NCBI GenBank assembly: GCA_013298695.1
Contig: JAAFIS010000015.1
Span: 1 to 35,441, forward strand
Reading direction: 5' to 3'
DNA: 35,441 nt
Source: Betaproteobacteria bacterium
Lineage (GTDB): Bacteria > Pseudomonadota > Gammaproteobacteria > Burkholderiales > Casimicrobiaceae
The notes beneath the pieces are model-generated. The model made no database searches and had not been told where the DNA came from. It saw only the letters and a list, made by a program, of their open reading frames with translations. The position numbers and the translations under genes were made by a program. Positions 1 to 6,923 of this stretch are shown here, piece by piece; within the stretch, counting starts at the first letter, position 1, and each line of letters begins with the position of its first letter.

Positions 1-1
1 G

Positions 2-892
2 GGCGGAAGTACCGCCGTGCCACTTACTGGAATCGGCACTCAGGCTGCACAGGCAACGGTTGCGCTGTCAGTCGCTTCGATTGATTTTGGGCGCGCATTT
101 GTCGGCCAGATTTCGAGTGTGCGCCGCGTCACGCTTTCTAACACGGGCGATGTTCCGCTCGCCGTTGAAGGTGCGTCTTGGCCCACCACGCATTTCAGAG
201 CGAGTTCAAATAGTTGCGTGGCTGCTGTGGTGTTAGCACCGTCGCAATCGTGTTCAGTTGATTTGTTTTTCGCACCGCAAATTGCAACTCCAATCAGCGC
301 TGATTTTGAGATCACGCACAACGGAGTAGGTAGCATCAGCCGCGTCGCGCTCTCTGGCGTTGGTGTTGTACTACCCGCGGGCACGAAGTTGATGGTTGAA
401 TATGTAATTCCATCGCTGAATTACTTTTTCATGACTTCGCGTGCCGACGAACAGGCGTTGCTCGATGGCGTTGCGACGTTTAGCCGCACCGGGGCTGCGT
501 TTCCGGTGTATTCCGGAGCCGATGCTGGCCGCGCGAGCATGACTCGATATTTTTTCCCAGAGGCCGCGAAAAGCGCGTCGCGTGGAACCCATTTCTATAC
601 GTTGCTCGATGCCGAAAAATCGCTGCTTGCTAACGTGAATCCCACTAATACCTACGCCGCGGCAAAACCGTTTAACGAAGGACTAGATTCGTATGCGCTG
701 TTGCCGCTGGTAGAAGGAAAAGGCGGCAGCTGCGCGCAGGGACTCGCGCCGGTGTATCGCGTGTTTCGCGGTGCGCAACGTTTCCCAGACGACGCCAATC
801 ATCGATTCACGATTGATCGCGCGGTGTATGAAGCATTTGTGGCCGCAGGCTGGGACGATGAAGGCGTGAGGTTTTGTGTTCCGGCGCCGTAG
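2..892 (+). CDS. Choice-of-anchor D (ASH-like) protein with C-terminal DUF5648-like module, 5'-truncated
   Basis: The reading frame is open to the window edge, so the true start lies upstream; the GTG at 17 is an internal codon. The first visible residues (GSTAVPLTGIGT) look like the last strand of one immunoglobulin-like ASH/choice-of-anchor D repeat. A full repeat follows to about position 375, with the usual pattern: DFG near the start, LSNTGDVPL in the middle and VALSGVG at the end. From about 390 to the stop is a Tyr/Phe-rich module (YFFMTS, HFYTLLDAE, HRFTID, ending GVRFCV) that resembles DUF5648 repeats. The same module ends the NHL protein at 8600-10204. Such proteins are normally secreted or surface-attached; substrate and role are unknown. 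The stop lies 13 bases before the start of the thioredoxin gene, so read-through into the next cassette is possible. Confidence 0.8.
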   Translation, partial: GGSTAVPLTGIGTQAAQATVALSVASIDFGRAFVGQISSVRRVTLSNTGDVPLAVEGASWPTTHFRASSNSCVAAVVLAPSQSCSVDLFFAPQIATPISADFEITHNGVGSISRVALSGVGVVLPAGTKLMVEYVIPSLNYFFMTSRADEQALLDGVATFSRTGAAFPVYSGADAGRASMTRYFFPEAAKSASRGTHFYTLLDAEKSLLANVNPTNTYAAAKPFNEGLDSYALLPLVEGKGGSCAQGLAPVYRVFRGAQRFPDDANHRFTIDRAVYEAFVAAGWDDEGVRFCVPAP

Positions 893-905
893 CGGGTTGG
901 CGTCG

Positions 906-1427
906 ATGAATCGCGCGCGCGCAATGGGTCAGCATTTGCGAACCTTATCGATTGCGGCGCTTGCTGCATTTGCTGGGTTTCCGCTCGTAAGCCACGCCGT
1001 CGAATCGGGCGCCGTTGCGCCCACCGTTTCTCTGCCCGGAATAAGCGCAACAGTCTCTACTTCAGCGCAGCCAGGGCGCTGGGTCTATGTTGATTTTTGG
1101 GCGTCATGGTGTGCGCCGTGCAAGCGCTCATTTCCGTGGATGAACGCGATGCACGCGAAGTATCAGTCGCGTGGCCTACTTATCGTTGCGGTTAATGTTG
1201 ACGCGAAACGCGCAGATGCAGACCGCTTTCTAAAGCAAAATCCAGCGGAGTTCACGATTGCATTTGATCCCGCAGGTGAAACGCCGAAACGCTTTGCGGT
1301 GAAGGCAATGCCAAGCGCTTATTTGATTGATCCTTCGGGCCGCGTCAGGTGGGTGCATCGAGGATTCACCGATGCTGACGCCGCAAAATTAGACGCCGAG
1401 TTAGACGCGGCCTTAAGCAGAAAATAA
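906..1427 (+). CDS. TlpA/ResA-like thioredoxin-fold protein, exported
   Basis: From ATG 906 this is a 173-residue protein. An N-terminal hydrophobic segment (about residues 12-30, ending in SHA) looks like a signal peptide. The thioredoxin active site WCAPC (C69, C72) follows a typical FWASWC strand-helix junction, and a cis-Pro loop is visible at MPSAYLI. These features match the periplasmic TlpA/ResA group, which reduces disulfides in envelope proteins and apocytochromes. An upstream GTG (876) overlaps the preceding stop and a later ATG (924) is also possible; 906 was chosen because it keeps a normal basic n-region. The DUF4266 gene starts 4 bases after this stop, followed by DUF3570 and ApbE genes. 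Its likely job is therefore redox maintenance of that cassette, perhaps of the Cys residues in the DUF4266 tail; that is inference. Confidence 0.88.
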   Translation: MNRARAMGQHLRTLSIAALAAFAGFPLVSHAVESGAVAPTVSLPGISATVSTSAQPGRWVYVDFWASWCAPCKRSFPWMNAMHAKYQSRGLLIVAVNVDAKRADADRFLKQNPAEFTIAFDPAGETPKRFAVKAMPSAYLIDPSGRVRWVHRGFTDADAAKLDAELDAALSRK

Positions 1428-1431
1428 ACGC

Positions 1432-1689
1432 ATGAAACCGATTTTGTCTGTTAACAACTATTTACCTAATCGCCCGGTGTTATATGGGCTTGCTGCAGGA
1501 TTAATGCTCTTGTTGAGTGGGTGTGCATTTAATCCTCCCGCCCCATGGGAACGGGGCGATTTAGCAAAGAGTTCGATGCGGTTCGACAACGACAAACTCG
1601 ACTCCTTAGCGCAGAAACATACGTACTTCAGCAAGGAAGCGGCCAGCGGCGGCAGTGGTGTCGGCGGAGGTGGCTGTGGTTGTAACTGA
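1432..1689 (+). CDS. DUF4266 small lipoprotein with Gly/Cys C-terminal tail
   Basis: 85 residues. A hydrophobic N-terminus ends in a lipobox (LLLSGC, Cys about residue 31), predicting lipidation and membrane anchoring. The mature part begins with the family signature PPAPWERGDLAK, then MRFDND and HTYFSKEAASGG, and ends in GVGGGGCGCN. This matches DUF4266, a family I know from neighbourhoods with DUF3570 and ApbE. No enzymatic function is known to me. The closely spaced Cys-Gly-Cys at the C-terminus could bind a metal, form a disulfide, or be modified; the TlpA-like gene 4 bases upstream makes thiol chemistry plausible. The end of the gene overlaps the DUF3570 start, and the codons for the Gly run carry that gene's Shine-Dalgarno sequence. 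Confidence 0.88.
   Translation: MKPILSVNNYLPNRPVLYGLAAGLMLLLSGCAFNPPAPWERGDLAKSSMRFDNDKLDSLAQKHTYFSKEAASGGSGVGGGGCGCN
1666..1670 (+). promoter_or_regulatory. Shine-Dalgarno inside DUF4266, sets DUF3570 start
   Basis: GGAGG lies 5 bases before the GTG at 1676 and favours this start over the in-frame GTGs at 1655, 1658 and 1670. It is embedded in the codons for the conserved Gly tail of DUF4266, so translation of the two genes is probably coupled. Confidence 0.6.
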
Positions 1690-2875
1690 TCGCGAGCATC
1701 ACAGCGCTCACGACGCTGCGAGCGTGCCGCCTGATCGCTTAGCTCGCCGCACTGCATTCAGCGGTTTGGGCAGCATTACTGCCGCCGCGCTCGCGCTGCC
1801 CGGAGTCATCGCGTCAGTAGCCTCGGCACAAGTCGCGCCGCTGGAGGAGGGCGTAGTTGCGCTCAAGGTTCACGCGTACGAAGATCGACAACCTGGTCTC
1901 ACCCGGATTCGCGCGATCTCGCCATCGCTCTATATCGGCGTGCCGGTGGCGTCTGCGTGGTCGTTTGAAGCGACGATCACTCATGACGATGTATCGGGTG
2001 CAACACCACGCTGGCATTCGGCGATTTCGAGCGCGTCGAAAATGGGTGACCATCGCACCGCAACCACTGCAACGGTGACACGATCCTTTGAGCGCTGGTC
2101 AATCGCAGCAGGCGGCGCGTATTCCTCAGAACAAGACTATCGCTCACGCGCCGGCTCGCTTGAGCTGCGCGTTGCAAGTGAGGACAACAATCGCACTTGG
2201 AGCTTCGCCGTCGCGCATACCGATGACGATATTTTTCCGACCAATCGCGCAGTGCGGCGCGCAACTCGGCGAACCGATGAGTTCGGCGTTGGCGTAACGC
2301 AGAACTGGACGAAAAGCGACGTAGTACAGCTCTCGATTACCCATGCGCAAGGACGCGGTTATTACAACGATCCTTACAAAATATTGGATATTCGTCCTAG
2401 CGAGCGAGATCAATCCACCGTCAGTGTGCGCTGGAATCATTCGATGGGCGCAAGTGGCGACGCGCTGCGGACGTCTTGGCGCTTCTATCGCGACACATTT
2501 GGCATTCGCGCGCACACGCTTGATCTGGCGTACGCGAAATTCGTGAACGATCAGTGGACGTTTACGCCGAGCGTTCGCTATCACACGCAAAGCGCTGCTG
2601 ATTTTTATTACGATCCGGTGTACGACGCCCAAATCGGCGAGCCGTTTCCGGTAGGTAATCCGACGTTTTCATCGCCGGATCATCGCTTGTCTGCGTTCGG
2701 CGCGCTCACACTCGGCGCGCGCGCCGATTGGCGCATTGATTCGCGTTGGTCTGCGGACTTCAAGCTCGAGTTCTACGAGCAGCGAGGCGCGTGGCGGCTC
2801 GGTGGAGGCGGCTCGCCAGGGCTCGCGCCGCTCAAGGCAACGATCGCACAAATCGGAATCACCCGACGCTTTTGA
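1676..2875 (+). CDS. DUF3570 envelope protein with DxxSGAT candidate flavinylation motif
   Basis: 399 residues from GTG 1676, overlapping the DUF4266 stop by 14 bases. The N-terminus has an Arg pair (LARRTAF) followed by a hydrophobic stretch ending in SVASAQ, so it is exported by Sec or possibly Tat. The rest is rich in alternating aromatic/polar strands and ends in a terminal Phe (ITRRF), typical of an outer-membrane beta-barrel. Family recognition rests on the early motif at residues 104-110 (DDVSGAT) followed by PRWH, and on the YYNDPYK and RP segments. DDVSGAT also fits the DxxSGA(T/S) consensus of proteins that receive covalent FMN from ApbE, with Thr110 as acceptor. An apbE gene follows 22 bases downstream. 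The family assignment is strong; flavinylation is inference. Confidence 0.87.
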   Translation: MVVTDREHHSAHDAASVPPDRLARRTAFSGLGSITAAALALPGVIASVASAQVAPLEEGVVALKVHAYEDRQPGLTRIRAISPSLYIGVPVASAWSFEATITHDDVSGATPRWHSAISSASKMGDHRTATTATVTRSFERWSIAAGGAYSSEQDYRSRAGSLELRVASEDNNRTWSFAVAHTDDDIFPTNRAVRRATRRTDEFGVGVTQNWTKSDVVQLSITHAQGRGYYNDPYKILDIRPSERDQSTVSVRWNHSMGASGDALRTSWRFYRDTFGIRAHTLDLAYAKFVNDQWTFTPSVRYHTQSAADFYYDPVYDAQIGEPFPVGNPTFSSPDHRLSAFGALTLGARADWRIDSRWSADFKLEFYEQRGAWRLGGGGSPGLAPLKATIAQIGITRRF

Positions 2876-2887
2876 ATAACAGCGCGC

Positions 2888-2892
2888 GGGAG
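2888..2892 (+). promoter_or_regulatory. Shine-Dalgarno supporting the apbE TTG start
   Basis: GGGAG lies 5 bases before TTG 2898. No ATG or GTG occurs in this frame between the upstream in-frame stop (TAA 2877-2879) and the Met of the conserved FRAMASPCEI segment, which is too late to be the start. TTG is therefore the most likely initiator. Confidence 0.5.
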
Positions 2893-2897
2893 CCTCC

Positions 2898-3854
2898 TTG
2901 AAACACGACGACGAGGTAGTAACGCAGCAACTTAGCGCGCAGGAATGGTTGTTCAGCTTTCGCGCTATGGCAAGCCCTTGCGAAATCAGGCTAGAGCACG
3001 CGGCGCGCAGCGCTGCAGCGGCGGCGGTCGATCTGGCGATCTGCGAGGTGCGTCGTATCGAAAAGAAATATTCGCGTTACCTGCATGACAGTATTGTTTC
3101 GCGGATCAACGCAGGCGCAGGGCAGCAAGAGCCGATTCGAGTTGACGATGAAACCGCGCAGTTGATCGACTTCGCACTCGCGCTGCATCACGAAAGCGGC
3201 GGACTTTTCGATATTACGAGCGGCGTGTTGCGGCGGGTCTGGGATTTCAAACAAGAAAAAGTGGCCACGCAAACCGAACTCGAAGCACTACTTCCTCTGG
3301 TCGATTCGTCGCTTATCGAATGGGATGGTCAGCGATTCCGTTTAGCCGAACGCGGAATGGAAATTGATTTCGGCGGCTTCGGCAAAGAATATGCTGCAGA
3401 TCGAGCAGCGGCGACGTTGCAGTCGAATGGCATTGTGCATGGCTTCGTAAACTTCGGTGGCGACTTGCGCGCGGTCGGCCCTCGAGTGTCGGGCGACCCG
3501 TGGTCAATTGGTATTCAACATCCGCGCGAAACAAATGGCACTATCGCGGCCATCGAAATAGCGGAGGGTGCGCTCGCGACCAGCGGGGACTACGAGCGCT
3601 TTTTTGAACGAGACGGTATGCGCTATTGCCACCTATTGAATCCTCGCAGCGGTCAGCCAGTGCGACACTGGCAATCGATCAGCGTAGTCGCGCCAGTGTG
3701 TACCGCAGCAGGCGCGCTCGCAACTATTGCGATGCTCAAAGAAATCGACGCAGTGGATTTTCTCGAACAGCAGCAATGCGGCTACCTAGCGATACGAAAC
3801 GATGGCGAACGATTCTCGAAAAACGTAGCCGCAACGTCGAACAGCGGCGGCTGA
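2898..3854 (+). CDS. apbE: FAD:protein FMN transferase (ApbE family)
   Basis: 318 residues. ApbE enzymes split FAD and attach FMN through a phosphoester bond to Ser/Thr of target proteins. Visible family blocks are FRAMASPCEIRL (residues 21-32), ESGGLFDITSG (99-109), EIDFGGFGKEYAADRA (155-170), NFGGDLRAVGP (185-195), SGDYERFF (229-236) and HLLNPRSGQPV (245-255). Two things are odd. There is no signal peptide or lipobox, whereas many ApbE proteins are exported lipoproteins. Also, the Asp of the usual ADALAT metal-site motif is Gly here (AGALAT, G272); this may be a subfamily trait. The gene ends the TlpA-DUF4266-DUF3570 cassette, and the neighbouring DUF3570 protein with its DxxSGAT motif is the obvious target. 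The next gene is convergent, 25 bases away. Confidence 0.92.
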   Translation: MKHDDEVVTQQLSAQEWLFSFRAMASPCEIRLEHAARSAAAAAVDLAICEVRRIEKKYSRYLHDSIVSRINAGAGQQEPIRVDDETAQLIDFALALHHESGGLFDITSGVLRRVWDFKQEKVATQTELEALLPLVDSSLIEWDGQRFRLAERGMEIDFGGFGKEYAADRAAATLQSNGIVHGFVNFGGDLRAVGPRVSGDPWSIGIQHPRETNGTIAAIEIAEGALATSGDYERFFERDGMRYCHLLNPRSGQPVRHWQSISVVAPVCTAAGALATIAMLKEIDAVDFLEQQQCGYLAIRNDGERFSKNVAATSNSGG

Positions 3855-3879
3855 GTTAGATGTTGAAATCGTGCGCGTT

Positions 3880-6429
3880 CTACGGCGAAAGCGATTGCAT
3901 CGTTGACCTCACTTGATCGGGCGTCGAAATCGCTCCCGTACCCGCCGTGAGCGGCGCGCCAGTGATGCCGAGCAAATAACGCAGGATTAGCAGGCCATCG
4001 GTTGCAGCGCTCACACCCGTGCGCCCGTCGACGTTCATGCTGCTCAGCACGCTCGTGAGATACGCCGTGATCGCAGTTGCGCTGTTTCGCTCCGCCCCAG
4101 CACCAATAGCGCCGCCTTGAATGAGTGAGTTACCGGTGAATCCGAGCATGTGGCGCAGGATTAAAACGCCGTCCGTGGCGGCATCAAACGCGCCGTTGTT
4201 GTCGGCGTCAATGCTGGGCACAAATGCGCCCGTCGAGAAGTTCGCAGTGAGCGTGGAATTGGTCGATGGCGTGTTGTAGGCGTGGCTACGTGCACCTGCG
4301 TCCGACCACGACGTAAACCGATACCCGTTACTGGCGGCGTTTTGATCTCGTACGCTGACCGGGAGTTGCCAACCCGCCCAAACGGTAACGGTTTGCGGTG
4401 TGGTGATGAGCGCCCCGTTTAGTGAAATCACTCGCCCGCTCGGCACACTTTGTACATTGAGATCGCGCTTAAGCGGCTGCAAGTTTCGCGACACCACAGT
4501 CTGCAATCCGCCGCTGTCGGTGGCGGTCAAGATGATTTCAAGATAGCTATTTGTCGCCGCCACTAAATCTTCCGGGGAAGGTCCGATGATCGTTAAGTTG
4601 TTACCGGTTTGCGGCCCAAAGAATGGATGGGTGTGGGTGTCGTGATGTAAGGTCACGAGCCAGCTTAGTGAGCTATTCGGGAGCGCACCGTCTTGCGTGT
4701 CACTCGCGCTGCCGGTGAGCGTGATCGTTTCCCCTACCGAAAATGTACTGATGGCAGTGGGCGATGAGATAGCAACGGTCGGTGGGGTATTGCCAACCTG
4801 CACGGTAGTGGTCTGCGGCGCAGAAAATGCGAAGTTGTTGTCGCGTGCTCGGACGCTGACCGTATACACGCCGTTAGTGTTGTACGTTTTGGCGACGGTG
4901 TTGGTCGTTGTTGTGCTGCTCGTGCTGTCGCCAAAATCCCAGAAGTAGGTGAGCGTATTCCCAGCGTCGGGGTCAGTTGCAGTCGCCGTTAAGGTTGTGT
5001 TGAGCGGAGCGCTTGCGCTTGATGCGGGCGAGGCGCTAACCGATGCGACGGATGGTGCGTTGTTGCCGGCGCTGTTATAGGTAACCTTTCGAACCTGGCC
5101 ACCGCTTGCATACGTTGTGAAGTACAGCGCTTGCCCGTTGCCATCAGGGCCAAAGCGAAGCGATGTTGCACTGCTGCCGCCCAAGTTTGTGGCAAACGTG
5201 GTCGCTGTAGAAATGGGCACTGTGGGCGGCGGATCGCTCGCTTTCTTCGACACACCGTTGGTCGCGATGCGAAACATCGCGCCGCACACATAGTCAGCAA
5301 GCAGGAAAGTGTTGTCGTAAGCGGAAGGCCAGATCCCATTGGGCACAAATGCGCCCCCGGTGATTGAGTTGCATCCACTTACTGCGGTGCCTGGCACCGC
5401 ATTGCCGCCATGTGGATACTCAAAAACTGGCTCGGTCAGGGTCGATAGTGGCGCGTTCGCTGCCGAGCATTTTCCGCTGGTGCTGTTGGTGTGTGCGCCT
5501 TCGCGGCAATTCCAGCCGTAGTCTGCACCCGAGATGCCGTCGTTGACTTCTTCCCATGCGCCTTGCCCAACATCGTTAATGTAGAACTTCGTGCCCGCTG
5601 CATTCGAGTCCATGCTGAAGCGGAACGGATTGCGTAGTCCCCACGCGAATGTTTCTTGGCAGTGGTTGCCGCTGGTCGTTGTGCCGGTCAGGTTGCAGCG
5701 GCCTGTATTCACGCCTTGAAATGGATTGTCGGGTGGGATGCCGCCGTCGCGCGTTACGCGAAGTATTTTTCCGGTGAGCACGTGCTTGTCGCGCGCAGCA
5801 TCATTGCCGCCTGCAGAGCCCGAGCCATTCCAGTTGGTTCCGCCATCGCCGATGGAGATGTAGAGATAACCGTCCTTGCCGAAGTGAACGTCGCCCGCGT
5901 TGTGATTGCTGCCTCGCGCTGGCATGTTGGTCACTAATACCGATTCAGACGCTGGCGACACGACGTTGGTAGCCGGAAGCACAAAACGCGATACGCGGTT
6001 CACCTTCAAATTGGTCGCGTCGTAAGTGGTGGTGCCGTAATTTGGTGTGCCGCAATCTGATCCGTTGCGTGCGGTGTAGAAAAGGTAGATGAATTGATTG
6101 GTCGAAAATTGCGGATCGACTGCAACCCCGAGCAGGCCTTGTTCGCCGCCTGTGCAAATTTTTGGCTCGGCGCCAGTGCTTGCGGTGTTAAACGCAAGCG
6201 CGGGTGTCGCAATCAGTGCGCCATTTTGGAAGACTCGAAGCGAGCCGCCTTGTGACGTTATCAACATACGACCGTCAGGTGTGAACGCGATCGCAGTGGG
6301 TGCGCCAACGTTAGTGACTAACGAATTGGTGAAGCCCGAGGGAAATGTTTGCGCAGTGGTGTGTGTGGTCGCAGCGCTTGCGGTGAAGGCGGCGAAGCAG
6401 AGCAGAAGCCAACGAGAAAATGCGTGCAT
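3880..6429 (-). CDS. Secreted PQQ-type glucose/sorbosone dehydrogenase with PKD and dockerin-like repeats
   Basis: 849 residues from ATG 6429, which opens a clean signal peptide (hydrophobic core LLLCFAAFTA, likely cleavage after TTAQ). In-frame ATGs at 6468 and 6519 would give longer N-termini. Residues about 30-455 form the six-bladed GSDH/Hedgehog-interacting-like propeller, with the motifs NHNAGDVHFGKDGYLY, IGDGG, GLRNPFRFSMD and NDVGQGAWEEVN. This family oxidises sugars with soluble PQQ. A PKD domain follows (about 458-548, with YFWDFGDS), then a third beta-sandwich containing HHDTHTHPFF. The C-terminus has two similar segments with the pattern (D)xDxxxGxxxAATDGxLILRxxLGxTG. The first keeps the full calcium-type Asp set; the second starts NVDGRTG. 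These are likely calcium-binding or docking modules. The gene is monocistronic and convergent with apbE. Substrate unknown. Confidence 0.85.
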   Translation of the reverse strand: MHAFSRWLLLCFAAFTASAATTHTTAQTFPSGFTNSLVTNVGAPTAIAFTPDGRMLITSQGGSLRVFQNGALIATPALAFNTASTGAEPKICTGGEQGLLGVAVDPQFSTNQFIYLFYTARNGSDCGTPNYGTTTYDATNLKVNRVSRFVLPATNVVSPASESVLVTNMPARGSNHNAGDVHFGKDGYLYISIGDGGTNWNGSGSAGGNDAARDKHVLTGKILRVTRDGGIPPDNPFQGVNTGRCNLTGTTTSGNHCQETFAWGLRNPFRFSMDSNAAGTKFYINDVGQGAWEEVNDGISGADYGWNCREGAHTNSTSGKCSAANAPLSTLTEPVFEYPHGGNAVPGTAVSGCNSITGGAFVPNGIWPSAYDNTFLLADYVCGAMFRIATNGVSKKASDPPPTVPISTATTFATNLGGSSATSLRFGPDGNGQALYFTTYASGGQVRKVTYNSAGNNAPSVASVSASPASSASAPLNTTLTATATDPDAGNTLTYFWDFGDSTSSTTTTNTVAKTYNTNGVYTVSVRARDNNFAFSAPQTTTVQVGNTPPTVAISSPTAISTFSVGETITLTGSASDTQDGALPNSSLSWLVTLHHDTHTHPFFGPQTGNNLTIIGPSPEDLVAATNSYLEIILTATDSGGLQTVVSRNLQPLKRDLNVQSVPSGRVISLNGALITTPQTVTVWAGWQLPVSVRDQNAASNGYRFTSWSDAGARSHAYNTPSTNSTLTANFSTGAFVPSIDADNNGAFDAATDGVLILRHMLGFTGNSLIQGGAIGAGAERNSATAITAYLTSVLSSMNVDGRTGVSAATDGLLILRYLLGITGAPLTAGTGAISTPDQVRSTMQSLSP

Positions 6430-6923
6430 GCGAATCCAGGAAAGTAAAGCGAAGCGTGGCGTGATCATACCGGTCAAAATGACAATGGCATAGGTGTGGC
6501 GAACGTGCGCACAGTACATAAATTCTGTGAAAATACCAACGAAAGGGGGTTCACTGCGTTTTACGTCGATGTTCGAGCTTAACCGTTTATAGCGCGATCA
6601 CCCAATTAAATAGGCGCTTCATCGATAAGGCTTTTGGCACTCCCGATCCACGCGTTGTTGCCGTTTTCCAACGCGGGCGACGGCAAACCGGACAAACCAC
6701 AAGATGTAGTGGCCGTGCCTCAAGAAATCGCTACATTTAGTGCATGGTCGTTTACTCGATTTCCGTTTAACCGTTGGCCTACCGCCAACCTGAACTTCGC
6801 AGCTTGCCCGAGCACCTCGTCGTGCGATGCCTGCGATCCGCCGCAACCCACGTCGCGGTCGCTGACACTTTGTGTTCGCGGCGCGGTCAAACTTGTGTGT
6901 AAGCTTTACAAAAAGGACTCTGA
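6430..6923. other. Intergenic region between divergent dehydrogenase and phoH-like genes
   Basis: Nearly 500 bases with no supported gene. It must hold promoters for both flanking genes but I cannot place them firmly. One copy of the AT-centred palindrome family lies at 6601-6616. A 97-codon TTG-initiated frame (6634-6927) overlaps the phoH-like start codon as ATGA, but its product has no recognisable features. Confidence 0.5.
6601..6616 (+). repeat. AT-centred intergenic palindrome, copy 1
   Basis: CCCAATTAAATAGGCG. It shares the core CCCAATTAAAT and a trailing GGC with copies at 14752 and 24491. Here the right arm is degenerate (AGG for TGGG), so symmetry is partial. It lies about 310 bases upstream of the phoH-like gene. 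Confidence 0.5.
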
